A stretch of 64,000 nt of DNA, from positions 8,845,501 through 8,909,500 of the forward strand of contig NC_079136.1 of assembly GCF_945859705.1 (NCBI RefSeq), read 5' to 3'. Shown here in pieces: positions 1-11,810 of the stretch (position 1 is the first letter of the stretch; every line of letters starts with the position of its first letter). A model generated the notes under the pieces. It saw only the letters and a program-made list of their open reading frames with translations, ran no database searches and was not told where the DNA came from. Position numbers and translations under genes: made by a program. Source of the stretch: Episyrphus balteatus (Eukaryota; Arthropoda; Insecta; Diptera; Syrphidae).

Positions 1-66
1 CAAAATCTAAGCTGTTCGGCCGGGTTCCCTAATATTGCCAATTTTTGAACTTTAGTTACTCCACTA
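1..66. mobile_element. Terminus of a fold-back element, cut by the window edge
   Basis: The first 66 bases are the inverted complement of 3371-3433: both carry the GGGAACCCGGCCGAACAGCT block and end in the TAGTGGAGTAACTAAAG terminus (here inverted, ending CCACTA). It shares the longer subterminal variant (AAAGCTCAAAAATTGGC) with the left end of the 3371 copy, unlike the ends at 4841-4889 and 5291-5340. The rest of this copy lies outside the window. Confidence 0.75.
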
Positions 67-1446
67 AAACTGATTTCCAGACATTCTGAATTCGTCAAAG
101 TTATCAATGAACAAGAAGCCATTCAAATTATTGTCAATTTAATTCCTAAAAATTTTAAAGTTCACAAAAAAACACCCTTTAAAAAATAGTCCAACCAAGA
201 AACTCTATAATCATTATTAAATCCCTTTTATCACACCAAGAACAAGAAGAAGAAAAAAAAAAAACACCATAATAATATCTTCTTTGGCATCATAAGGTCA
301 ATTTAAATTGTCTGTCCTTATTAATAAAAGTGGGCGTGTGAAACAAATGTTACACATTTATTGCTTCTTCAATTTTTATTTTTATTTTTTATATCTCTTC
401 GCTTCGCTTCTATTTGGTCTCGCTGATGCTCTTCATTGTCAAAGATGAAGAAAATTTATCTAGCATGATTTTCAGTTTTATCATCCGTTGCGCATAATGT
501 ATTCCTATTAACTCCTTTTGGTCGTAAATCAAAAGTAAATAGACGAGATAGATAGTCTCTTGGGTCTATGGATGTTGTCTGTTGTTGGGGGCTTCAGGTG
601 GCGATTTAATAGACTAAAAGTTTTTTTTTTCTGATTTAATTTTTGTTTTTATTCGTTATTCTTTTTTAAGATAATAAGGAATTTTATTAGTTTTTTGGGT
701 GAGAAAACAGTTGTCGTCAATTTATACATTTTAAAATATTTATTAAATGCCTTTTGTCTTTTCAAGGTTCAATTTTTTCCTAATTAAAAAAAATAAATAA
801 AACGGAAATCAAATATAATAAAACGATGAAAAAATGATGACATTTCGTAGTCCGCGATGTGATTAAAACAAATAAGTAGTTCGACACTTAAACCAAATAA
901 TATTGGTAACTCCATTAGTGCTTCTATAAGCAAAAGAAAGCGCCTAAATAAAAATAATTTTTCTCGAACACGAAAACTTCTTTTCCAGCCTGTCATGTTT
1001 TCACTCTGGGACATAACATAACAGACATAATGTAGTTTTATAATTGGTCTAAAGGCGAAGTATTGGTTTCATGTCAGAAAGGTTGTCAAGGTTTAAAGTA
1101 AAACCGAAATTTACATGATGAAGAGTTCGAAGAAATGCTTTTTTGAGTCACTCTGTCAGTAAGACTATCTTTAAACGAAACTAGAATCTAAATGAGTAAA
1201 GGAATTTTTATTAAATTAACTTTTTAAAAAATGTGTGTTTTATGAAGTTTTCAAAGTTGGTCTTTTCCTATTTTCTTATCAACAAATTCATCTAAAATAA
1301 ATTTTCAAATACTTTTGCTTGGATTTTTTAATTGTTTCTTTAAAGCTTCTATAAGGACTTTGAGCAATTTCGTGCAACACAGTTGTGTGCATTTTACTTT
1401 CAACGCACATCTTGTATCGTGTTGTTTGGATGATAAACAGGTGGTA
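67..1446. other. Gene-free AT-rich spacer
   Basis: No credible coding frame or RNA gene is visible. The sequence is A/T-tract rich. At about 1338-1402 there is a short stretch (GAGCAATTTCGTGCAACAC then GTGCATTTTACTTT) that resembles the 3' boundary shared by the long repeats ending near 28090 and 34460, so a decayed end of that family is probably present. The rest looks unique. Confidence 0.5.
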
Positions 1447-1448
1447 TA

Positions 1449-3009
1449 CACTCCGCGAAATAATTATAAGGACAAATTTATTTGATTCGTCTTAAGATAT
1501 GTAAAGGATATTATTTTTTATTTCTTTTATGAATAAGGAGATATGTATATGGGGGATTGTTTCCCACCATTTGTTTTAATTTAATTCATTAGAATACAAT
1601 AATACAGTTATTTTTTCCGGGTCTGGAGCGAAATAATTATAGGGACACATCTGATTTTTGCACTAAAAGTGAGGTTTAGCGAGATCAAATGTAAACAAAA
1701 GTATGCAAAACAGTTAGAAAACGAATTTAAACCCATTATGACCATTTCATAAGTTAAATTTTTCGGTTATTTTAAAATAAGGCGTGAAAAATCCTTGATC
1801 CAGGCAGAAATGGGCAAAATCGAGGCCTACCATGAATAGGGCTTGTGTAAATGGGAAAAACTGGAGGATTAGAAACGTCCGATTGTGTAATTGATAATTT
1901 AATTTACAAAGGTGACATGTATGTTTAACTAAAACGATCAGGAAGGAAGCCTTTGGTCGAAGAGAGAGCCAAAAGTGACAAAAAAATTAAGTATTTTTCG
2001 TAAGAATTTGACAGTAAGAGAAATTTTCGAGAGAATGAAATTGGAAGTGAGAGTATGTTGAGTGCACTAAATAATGGAGGTGGACTAAGCCCATTCCTGT
2101 GAAGGTTAATGGTGAAAAACGGCGCTCTTGCCGAGACATAAACTTGCCCGCCTTCGCCTCGGCAAAAAGCATAGGTTCTGGGATGAAAAATGGAAAAACT
2201 TTTAAGTTCATCAATGAGAGAAAGTTTAAGTTGGATGGCCTAGATGGTGTACCTAACGGTTTTTCCATTTTTCATCCCAGAACCTATGCTTTTTGCCGAG
2301 GCGAAGGCGGGCAAGTTTATGTCTCGGCAAGAGCGCCGTTTTTCACCATTAACCTTCACAGGAATGGGCTTAGTCCACCTCCATTATTTATTGCACTCAA
2401 CATACTCTCACTTCCAATTTCATTCTCTCGAAAATTTCTCTTACTGTCAAATTCTTACGAAAAATACTTAATTTTTTTGTCACTTTTGGCTCTCTCTTCG
2501 ACCAAAGGCTTCCTTCCTGATCGTTTTAGTTAAACATACATGTCACCTTTGTAAATTAAATTATCAATTACACAATCGGACGTTTCTTATCCTCCAGTTT
2601 TTCCCATTTACACAAGCCCTATTCATGGTAGGCCTCGATTTTGCCCATTTCTGCCTGGATCAAGGATTTTTCACGCCTTATTTTAAAATAACCGAAAAAT
2701 TTAACTTATGAAATGGTCATAATGGGTTTAAATTCGTTTTCTAACTGTTTTGCATACTTTTGTTTACATTTGATCTCGCTAAACCTCACTTTTAGTGCAA
2801 AAATCAGATGTGTCCCTATAATTATTTCGCTCCAGACCCGGAAAAAATAACTGTATTATTGTATTCTAATGAATTAAATTAAAACAAATGGTGGGAAACA
2901 ATCCCCCATATACATATCTCCTTATTCATAAAAGAAATAAAAAATAATATCCTTTACATATCTTAAGACGAATCAAATAAATTTGTCCTTATAATTATTT
3001 CGCGGAGTG
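1449..3009. mobile_element. Tc1-like hairpin element with giant inverted repeats
   Basis: The element is a near-perfect palindrome: arms 1449-2199 and 2259-3009 (751 bp each) pair base for base around a 59-bp loop, with only occasional mismatches. It begins CACTCCGCG and ends CGCGGAGTG, each directly flanked by TA, the target of the Tc1/mariner superfamily. Each arm has the 17-mer AAATAATTATA(A/G)GGACA twice, at 1458-1474 and 1631-1647 in the left arm and mirrored in the right. This paired direct repeat within a long inverted repeat is the IR/DR arrangement known from several Tc1-like families, where both copies bind transposase. No transposase is encoded: the open frames crossing it are by-products of the palindrome. 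It is therefore a non-autonomous, probably recently amplified or gene-converted copy. Confidence 0.85.
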
Positions 3010-3011
3010 TA

Positions 3012-3370
3012 GTGTATATTTTGTATATTATTCGTTAATTAGAACCTGGTAACATGCTAAATGAAGTTAGCTTGAGGCTCAAATACGAATTTAATGTTGT
3101 TTAGATTTAATAATTTATGAAAACATCATTTTCTTAAATGAAGTATAAATTTTTAAATTTCTTTATTTTTTTCTAAACAGATATGATGGAAATGTGTTAT
3201 TATATTATGTAAACTGGGCGTAATGTATCTCTTGTTAAATATTGATGAAAATGTACGATTTATTAAATACTAAACATTTTCATTTAGATGCGTTAAAAAT
3301 GAGTAATTTGAGTTTTGTGCAATTAAATCATCTGAAGAATTCGTTTACACAGTTCAAAATATCTTAATAG
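3012..3370. other. Spacer between hairpin element and fold-back element
   Basis: AT-rich sequence with no recognisable gene or repeat. It ends in TTAA just before the TAGTGGAGTAAC terminus of the next element. Confidence 0.4.
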
Positions 3371-4889
3371 TGGAGTAACTAAAGCTCAAAAATTGGCAAT
3401 ATTAGGGAACCCGGCCGAACAGCTTAGATTTTGATGATATTTTTTTTCAAACGTCGGTAATTAAAAATACTTTAAAGTCTTTTAATTAAAAATTGCCGGT
3501 GTTGCCGTTTTGATTTTTTAAATTTAATTGAAGATTTTTGTGAACAAAAACAAATTTTTTTCAAAAATTTTTCTTAAATTTCATAAATTAATTGATGCCA
3601 AAAGATTAGGAAATTCAAGGAAAAAAAAATATATGGGAGTGAGGGACAATCTTCCATAGTTCAAGCGATAGATGCAATTTTCTTATTAATTGACTTCAAA
3701 CACAAAAAAAAATATTTGAACACAACGGCAACACCTACAATATTCAAATATACATTTTTTAAAAGCTAGAAGCTTATTTATATTTTTTAAATAAAAATTA
3801 AGTAAATTGAAGAAAGAGTTTTTCAAAAAAAGGTAATTAAACTCAGATTTTTGAAAAAAAAAAATTATTGAAAAAATTTTAACATGTCCTTTTTAAAACT
3901 TTTTCGTAATATAAAATGCATTTATTTTTCAATTTTTTTGTCCGCATTTATTATGATTTCAATTTATAAAAGGAAATGTCAATATGTATTACGGTTTATG
4001 AAAAAAATTAAAAAGTATTTCATTTCGATGAACTTTTTTTAATAAAAGTTTTGAAAAAAAATGTAACTTATTTTTTTTTTAAAAGTTCAACATCTAAACA
4101 TAAAATTATTTTTTATTCATTTAATAACCCTTAACTGTTGAAAGTTAAATAGCAAAAATTTAAAGTTCCTATTTAGTACAGTCGTTGAGAAAATTAATTA
4201 TTTCAATGCAAAAATTCAGTTTTAATAAAAAAAAACCATTGAAATTGAAGTAATTTTTCATTTTTTTTTTTTTCAAAAGTGTGATATATATTTTACCTTT
4301 TTTGCTTCGAAATTCAACTGATAATATTTATGGCCAAAAAATTTTTTTTAATAAATTCATATTTTATTAGAAATAGTTTGGAAGAAAGTCATTTTAAATT
4401 TTTCTAATATATTTTTTTTTTTAATTCTGAGTTTGAGGACCATTTTTTCAAAAAGTCTTGATCAAATTTAGTGGATTTAAATTTAAGAGATAAGAATGAG
4501 CTTCTGGCTTTTTAAAAATGTATTTTAAAATATTGTAGGTGTTGCCGTTGTTTTCAAAATATTTTTTTTGTGTTTGAGGTCAGAATGTTAGAAAATTGCA
4601 TTTATCGCTTAGACGATGGAAGATTGTCCCTTACTGCCTTTTATATATTTTCCATAAATTACCTAGAGAATCTTTTGCTATCATTTGTTTTATGAAATTT
4701 AAGCAAAAAAAAATGGTTTTGTTAAAAAAAATTTTAATTTTAATTTTAAAAAACAATACGGCAACACCGGCAATTTTTAATCTATAGACTTTAAAGTATT
4801 TTTAATTACCTACGTTTGAAAAAAAAAAATCGTCAAAATCAGAGCTGTTCGGCCGGGTTCCCTAATAATTTGCTTTAGTTACTCTACTA
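3371..4889. mobile_element. Fold-back element, complete copy with two divergent arms
   Basis: Both ends are inverted copies of TAGTGGAGTAACTAAAG followed by a GGGAACCCGGCCGAACAGCT block and GATTTTGA. Inner sequence is also inverted: the AACGTCGGTAATT block, the CGGCAACACC blocks and the GACAATCTTCCAT block near 3647 recur reversed near 4611, so the whole 1.5 kb folds back on itself. The arms are far less alike than those of the four hairpin elements elsewhere, implying greater age. Flanks read TAA on both sides, a possible 3-bp duplication. No coding capacity is seen. Superfamily cannot be assigned from the termini. Confidence 0.75.
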
Positions 4890-4891
4890 TA

Positions 4892-5128
4892 AGACATTTC
4901 ACAGTTGCTTATGACACGCAGGGTATTTATAAGGAAGCATTGATTAGGAATGAAGTTCTTTGTTTTAAAATTGCATTGCCAAAGGCATGGTCTCAAATCG
5001 CTGAATGGAGGAGAATACAATTGCAATGTATATTAAATAGATTTGTTCAACCAAATATTCCACAGTTGAACAGAAAACAAAAGGTTGCTAATTCAGTTGT
5101 AAATGGGATCAACGATGAAAGTGTTTAA
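4892..5128 (+). pseudogene. Open-frame fragment of unknown origin between two fold-back ends
   Basis: The 400-bp spacer between two outward-facing fold-back termini holds an open frame of about 79 codons without an obvious ATG start (it runs in from the element end). The residues look protein-like: it contains AYDTQGIYKEALIRNEV and LPKAWSQIAEWRRIQLQCIL, is not low complexity, and is less AT-rich than its surroundings. It ends in TAA at 5126-5128, and 21 bases later a good 5' splice-site sequence (CACAG/GTAAAA, GT at 5150) occurs. I do not recognise the family. It may be a fragment of the autonomous element's gene, a captured host exon, or chance. No start, no upstream acceptor and the stop before the donor argue against a working exon. 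Confidence 0.35.
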
Positions 5129-5290
5129 ATGCGCTTTTCGAACTCACAGGTAAAAAATTCATGATTTTGTTGATATGTACCTACTTGGAACTTTGGCAAA
5201 GTATTTAAATGCTGCTGGGATTGCTGATCAATAATGGTTAATCGGTACAAAGCCTAATAAGACCTAAGTCTTCTTTCTAATCGATATAAA

Positions 5291-6681
5291 TAGTGGAGTA
5301 ACTAAAGCAAATTATTAGGGAACCCGGCCGAACAGCTCTGATTTTGATGATCTTTTTTTTCAAACGTCGGTAATTTAAAATACTTTAAAGTCTATAAGTT
5401 AAAAATTTGCCGATTTTGATGTATTTTTTTTTTTTTTAATTAAAATTTATTTTTTTTTAACAAAACCATTTTTTTTTGCTTAAATTTCATAAAATAAATG
5501 ATACCAAAAGATTTAAGGAAAAAAAAAATATAAGGGAGTAAAAGACAATCTTCCATCGTTTAAGCGATAAATGCAATTTTCTCACAAATTGACTTCAAAC
5601 ACAAAAAAAAAATATTTTGAACACAACGGCAGCACCTACAATATTTTTACATGCACGTTTTTAAAAAGCCAAAATCTCATTTATATTCTGTAAATCTTAA
5701 ATTCACTAAATTCAATCAAGAGTTTTCGAAAGATTGGTCCTCAACTCACAATTTTGGAAAAAAAAAGTTATATTAAAAAATTTTAAATATTTTTTTTTCA
5801 AACTTTTTCGTAACAAAATATGAATTAATTAAAAAAAAATGTTTGGCCATTAATATTATCAGTTGAATTCCAAAGAGGAAAAGGTAATATGTATATATTA
5901 CAGTTTTGAAAAAAAAAAAAAAATTAAAAATTAGTTCAATTTTTTCATTGAAATAATTAATTTTCTCAAAGACTTTGATAAGAACTTTAAACTTTTGTTA
6001 TTTAACTTTCAACAACAAGGGCTATTAAATGAATAAAAAATAACTTTTTATTTAAATGTTGAACTTTAAAAAATAAGTTACATTTTTTTTTCAAAACTTC
6101 TATTAAAAAAGTTCTTCGAAAATGAAATACTTTTTAAATTTTTTCCTAAATTGTAATATATATTGACATTTCCTTTTAAAATTTATAATCACAATAAATG
6201 TGGCAAAAAAAAAAAAAATTGAAACATAAATGCTTTTTATATTACGAAAAAGTTTTAAAAAGGACATGTTTAAATTTTTTCAATAATTTTTTTTTGTTTT
6301 TTTTTCAAAAATCTGAGTTTAATTACAATTTTTTGAAAAACTCTTTCTTCAATTTACTTAATTTTAATTTTACAAATATAAATAATTAAAAATTTATATA
6401 TAAATATTATAAGTGTTACCGTTGTTCAAATATTTTTTTTGTGTTTTAAGTCAATTTGTGAGAAAATTGCATCTATCGCCTAAACGATGGAAAATTGTCC
6501 TTCACTCCCATATAGTTGTTTTCCTCTAATTGTCTAAAATTTTTGGAAAAAAAAATTTTTTTGTTACCAAATTCAATTAAATTAAAAAACTCAAAACGGC
6601 AACAGCGGTAATTTTTAACTAATAGACTTAAAGTATTTTTAATTGCCGACGTTTGAAAGAAAGATCATCAAAATCAGAGAA
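5291..6681. mobile_element. Fold-back element, second copy lacking its right terminus
   Basis: The left end (TAGTGGAGTAACTAAAGC then the GGGAACCCGGCCGAAC block) matches the right end of the previous copy in inverted orientation, including its short subterminal variant (AAATTATT). The inner blocks (CAATCTTCCATCG near 5550 and its inverse near 6484; AACGTCGGTAATT at 5364 and inverse near 6645) show the same fold-back plan. The right side stops at CATCAAAATCAGAG about 6681 and lacks the expected CCGGCCGAACAGC terminus, so the last 45 or so bases are deleted. Confidence 0.7.
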
Positions 6682-7239
6682 AATTTTCATTAAATTTTTG
6701 ACTTTGAAAAATAATATTTGAAGGTAAATGCTATAATAATTCATTTTTAAATGCTTAAAACAATTTATGTTACCGAATTACAAATATTTTCCATAAAAGT
6801 TTTGGTCAAGATTATTACATACCTGAAAAGAGAAAAAAAGAAAAACAAATTTTAGAATCAGATTGTAAATGGAAAAATTGTAAAAAACATCATAAGATTA
6901 CATAAGAAAATGTTTAATGAAGCAATAAACTTTTCTAACAGATTTTTACTCTAATGACATCTATTTTTGAAAAATTTTTCTAAATGGGGTTTTTGAGAGG
7001 AATAATATTTTATCCACGACCAACGTTCAGTTGAAGTCTAACTTCAATATTCAATATCTTATACTAATTACAAAGGTACATGCTTACATACTGTTTGTGT
7101 TTAGAGGTCAAAACTTTTTGACCTCTAAACACAAAATCCCTCAACTCGATTTGGCAAAATCTTCCGAAAACATCCAAATCAGGGAATAGGTTTTTTAATA
7201 AAATATTTGGGATGTATTAAATTAAATAATAGGTACTAA
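6682..7239. other. Spacer with one perfect small hairpin
   Basis: No gene is visible. The stretch is unremarkable AT-rich DNA except for the 20-bp-arm hairpin at 7094-7135 listed separately. Confidence 0.5.
7094..7135. repeat. Perfect 20-bp inverted repeat with a 2-nt loop
   Basis: TTTGTGTTTAGAGGTCAAAA (7094-7113) is followed after CT by its exact complement (7116-7135). It is much longer than expected by chance, even in AT-rich DNA. It may be a fossil insertion junction or a cruciform-forming site; no function is shown. Confidence 0.8.
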
Positions 7240-7242
7240 TTA

Positions 7243-8396
7243 CACTGGTCTGCAAAATTTAACTTTTTTTTTCTCCTTCAAATATTTTTTTGATATTATG
7301 AAAGACTAGACTTTCCTGAATCTAAGTCTGGTATCAGAAAAAGTCTATCAGGTACCATTTTTGTAAAAATGATTTTTGAAAAATGTGAGTAGTTTCTAAA
7401 AAATCCCTCTTTTAGATTCATTTGAACTTGTATATAATTAAAACTATTTGTCGCATTGAGCTCAAATTTGGAGGTCTTATTCTTCATAATATGACCTATA
7501 GATTGACACCAAATATGTTCTTTTACATTCATGTTTACTCATTTTTTAAAATATTGATTGACAATAAAAGCAGACATTTCGAAATCCTTCACTTTTTAGT
7601 AAATCCTACATGAATAAAAGCACCTTAATTAAGGAAAATGTAAAATATCAATGCCCATTATATTTAAAAAGTCCAAAATAAAAAACATTAAAAAAAATTT
7701 TACGTGTTTTGTAATTTTATATACTATTTTTCTATTTAGAAATATCTTATTTTTAATAAACTATTCGATAAACTGCCTTGTAAAGCTTCAGATTTGTTTC
7801 TCCTAGAAACAATAGTACACTTTTCTTATAGTTTTTGATATGCTGAGTTAGAATCCGAAGTCAAAAAAATTCTATCATGTCAGGATTTTAAGATATTCGC
7901 ATTTTTTTTAGAAAATCTCAAAAAAACTACTATATCTCAAAAACCAGAGCTGGCCGAAATTTTTTGAGCTCGGATTCAAAATCAGCATACTAAAGTCCAT
8001 TAGAAAGGTATACCTTTATTCTAGGGAGAAAGATATAGGTATTAATTTTTAGAGATCAGTTTCTTTATGGTAAGATATGCCAAACCTTCTAAACTTACTT
8101 AAATTAAGATATCTCGGAGAAGAAAAGAGATATTGAGAAGATTGAAATTGAATTTGAAAGAAAAAAATAAGTTCTTTCATAAACCGTATCAATTTCAATT
8201 AAAAAGATTACATTATGCCAAAATATTTCTTCGAAAACAACAAAAAAAATGGGTTTTTGAGATTTTCTAACGAGAATATAATATTTTAAAAACGTGAGTG
8301 CTAGGTCAATTCTGACTTTGGATTCGGAATCAGCATACAAAAATCCTTTAGAAAAGTATAGTTTTATTTAAAGGAAGATTTCCTTGCAGACCAGTG
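7243..8396. mobile_element. Harbinger-like non-autonomous element (CACTGG family), copy 1
   Basis: Inverted ends CACTGGTCTGCAA / TTGCAGACCAGTG are flanked by TTA on both sides (7240-7242, 8397-8399). Two relatives in the window (38733-39381, 50694-51640) share the ends and are flanked by TAA and TTA. A 3-bp TWA duplication is the mark of PIF/Harbinger elements. Interior blocks of the GAAAAGTATA and GATTCGGAATCAGCA types occur inverted toward both ends and again in the middle (about 7790-8030), suggesting nested or internally duplicated family units. No transposase frame is seen. Confidence 0.65.
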
Positions 8397-8399
8397 TTA

Positions 8400-11300
8400 T
8401 ATTAAAATAAATTCAACAAAATACCGCCTTTTTTTTGCTAGATTAAATTGAAGTTAACTTTATTGACTTACGATTTTTTTAAAATATTTTAACGTAACTT
8501 TGAATCAATATAATTTTAATTTGGGGTTATACTAAACAAATTAAAAAACACATTTTACACTACAAAAAGAATGGGGTTTTCCTAAAAAGTTGAAAAAAAA
8601 CGTCATTTTTGTTTACCTATTTAAAGTTTTTTCATAATTATAGGTAATGATAAGATTCAAATTTATCCTAAAATCAACCTTTATAGACATTTTTAGATAG
8701 ATTTATTTTAGGAATGAGTTATTAATGCATTTAGGTTCTGATATAGAAACATTTTTCTTATAAAGCTAAAGCTCCGTAAAAAAGTTCAAAATAATTTCTG
8801 TTCAAAATTTTGGCGGAATGAAAGTTTCCAATTTGATAAAAGGAAACTTAAACATTTACGTGAGTTGAACACAAAATCTTATTTTATAATTTAATTCTCA
8901 GCGTAAACGGTCACATAAGGTGTAATGTGGAACTTAAATTCTACAATTTTTCGAAATTTCGAAATTTTAGTTTTTTTTTTTAAATTAGGATCATTTTTGA
9001 AAAAAAAAACACCAATTCCGAGACCTGAAGGACCTATAAAGTAGCGGTTGCACAGAGAAAAGTTAAAAGCTATAAGCAGAAAAAGTTGAAAATGTCCCAA
9101 TTTATTTGTGAACAATGCAGTTAGCATAGATCTTTGGCCCTGTCACTAGTATCAGTAGAAACTGTGCAAAATTTTTTCGACCAATGATGTTTTAAATGAC
9201 GTTTTACAAAATATAAATCAAACAAAACCCCGATTACGATAAAAATTAGAATCATTTATTTTATTGGATCGAGCTCTGATCCCGAAACCCTTTAAAATAT
9301 CTTTATAAGATCTACAATCCGGTGTGTCACAATTAAAATTGACTTTTCAGGACTTGTTTTTAAGCTTGAAGCTTTTGAACCGTTCATTTTGTGTCACGCA
9401 TAGATGCTTATGCGATGTTAAATTGTATCATTGTAATAACTTTAAGAAGCTAACACTTAACTGTGTTAACCAAGGCCTTTTAACAAAAAACCCGCAAATA
9501 ACTGCTACTCTGTTACCATTCAAAGTTTAAAGTAACAGAGGTAAGTACTTAAGAGCAATAATGAACATTTCAAAATCAGACACTTCATCCCAAGTTAACA
9601 CCGTTTTCAGTGACCTCAATTCTAAGAAAATTAAAGAATCACAAAATGAAAACAACATAAAAAAAACCCAGAATTTCACTCTAACTCTTAAAATATCAAG
9701 TTCATCAATAGAAATTCTGTTCAAGGTTTCTTTTATCAACAAGAAAAGTAGTGCACTCTTTCACTAAGTCTTATTAATTCTTCAAGACTAAATTCTCTCA
9801 AAAAACTTGAAAACTAAAAACCTTGATCCACGAAAATCCCAGCATTTCGATTTTTTTCATTTAAAAACCCGTGTGCCTTTTAGGTCACCTGAATTGTTCT
9901 TTTTATTTTTTTTTTTTTTATTTATTACTTGACTCTTGACATTGCCTCCCTCTTTTGCACAAAAATAACTTCAAGGTTTTCACTTTATAATAATTACTAA
10001 GAGCTACTCTCGAAAACTGTAAGGTAGTATACACAACAGTCCTCCTAAAAACTTTTGAACTTTTACCTTTCATAAAGAACCAAGTTTTTGGGCTACAGGT
10101 AGAGAGACTTTCTTTAGTTTGTTATAGCTCTTTATTATTCATCCGGAAGCAAGAGTATTTCCGTACAAAATGTTATCACAAGAAGAAGAACATAAAGTTT
10201 GGTTGAAAAAGGGGGCAACATCAAAATTGCCAAAGATTTAAAGGAGCCAAAAACTGACACCGAAATAAAAAAAAAAAAAACATTTTTCATTCACTGATAC
10301 CTTGGTGGTGGCTAAAAATTATTATTTTCACTTTTACCCACTCTCAAAATCAAATACTAAAACACACACAGATACAAAAACTAGAAAAGAGAAGAGGTTC
10401 AGTAATTGTTTTTGGCCTGACAGAGAAATTTTAACTAATTCAGCTTGTGGTCCCCATGGGATCAGATGCTTATAAATGATTTAATTGCCCTCAAGTAAAT
10501 ATTGAATTTCAAGCCATTTTCATCATTTATAAATATTCAAAAGTTGACTACAACGACGAAGGAAGAAGATAATATGAATACACAAGTCCTTGAGAAAAGA
10601 GAGAAGGGAATAAGAGATAGAAAGTAGAAAAGATAGAGATACTCTTCGTGCTCTTTGCCAGTTCAATTATTCCATAAAACAATCTACCCAATCCTCCCTT
10701 TTTTCTAATCTGATAAACGACCTCCAAGTATCTCTAGACCTTCTAACTGACTACCTACCCCCAAACATCAACAAGTGACTTACTGACTAAGGTCTTGTGA
10801 AAAACGAAACGAAAACGTTTCATCAACAAATTTAATGGATTCATTAATATCTTCTCTATCTTTTCTAAACTAAAGTGGGTTTCTTTCTAATCTCATTTTG
10901 AGAGACCCAAGCAAAGGCAACATAAAACATGAATTTCATCTCTCCCCAATGAAAACGCCTATATGATGACTGTGACATTAAAGCCAAATCCCCAAGGGCA
11001 ATTTCAGTTCTGTGCACAAATAATTTATATTCTCGTTTAACAGCCAATTGAGTCTCCATTACACCTCTCTCAAGAGTAATTATACACAACTACTCTTTTC
11101 TAAAGTACCTAAAAGTATCTATTTCAATACTTTTTTTTTTTTATCTATGAATCGCTAGATACTGACTGTGTGGATGTGGAAGGCTGCCGAATGGTAGGTT
11201 TATATTATGTTGCCTTTTGCATCGTCATAAGTGGGGCAAACCTTTTTTTTTTGTTGGATCTTTTTTTTTTTTTTTATATTCCTAAAGTACTTAAAAGTTG

Positions 11301-11800
11301 TTCACTTCACAAGATGACTATGCCAGAGAGAGCACATCATTTGAAGCCTTTTTCTACGTCGCGTCGCTTGTTCGTCGACAGTCGAGATTGTTGGTGGTAG
11401 TGGCGGCAGAATCAGCATCAGCAGAGGGCTATATGTAAAATATTCATTAGACAAAACGCCGTAATTTCAAAGTAAATACATTTAGATAATTTTCCATTTT
11501 CACATTTTAACATGTTTTATGCGCGATAGTATATGTGTGTGAGAATGCCTGATGCCGTGCTTGTGCGTGGGTTTTTTGTGTGTGCGTTTCTTTATTAGCT
11601 GTGTGCAGCTATCCATTTACCCGAGCCAGGCAGTCAATGAGTCTTATAGTACCTTTTAGTCAGTTTTACAGCCCTTTTCATAGAGTGTTTTTCTACTCTA
11701 TACACAACTTTCCTAATGGGGTGACCAGATGTTGAATATTCTTAATGACATAGTAAGGTATTTGTTTGTCACTTGAGTTCACAGAAAAAGTCTGGATTTT
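8400..11800. other. Gene-free unique stretch
   Basis: No coding exon, RNA gene or clear repeat could be supported. Up to about 9.9 kb it is plain AT-rich DNA. From about 9.9 to 11.7 kb it is less AT-rich with homopolymer tracts and (GT)-rich patches (11.53-11.6 kb), a texture shared by other unique blocks of this window. A reverse-strand frame at 10865-11089 is not low complexity but has no recognisable domain or splice signals. Confidence 0.45.
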
Positions 11801-11810
11801 TACATTAAAG

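Noticed and set aside
2099..2533. 144-codon open frame, the second longest in the window, plus overlapping frames
   Set aside because: It spans the loop and both arms of the 1449-3009 palindrome; the mirrored frames on both strands are by-products of the inverted repeat and no domain is recognisable.
10865..11089. 74-codon reverse frame in a less AT-rich block
   Set aside because: No known motif, no splice signals that fit, and one frame of this length is expected by chance in such sequence.
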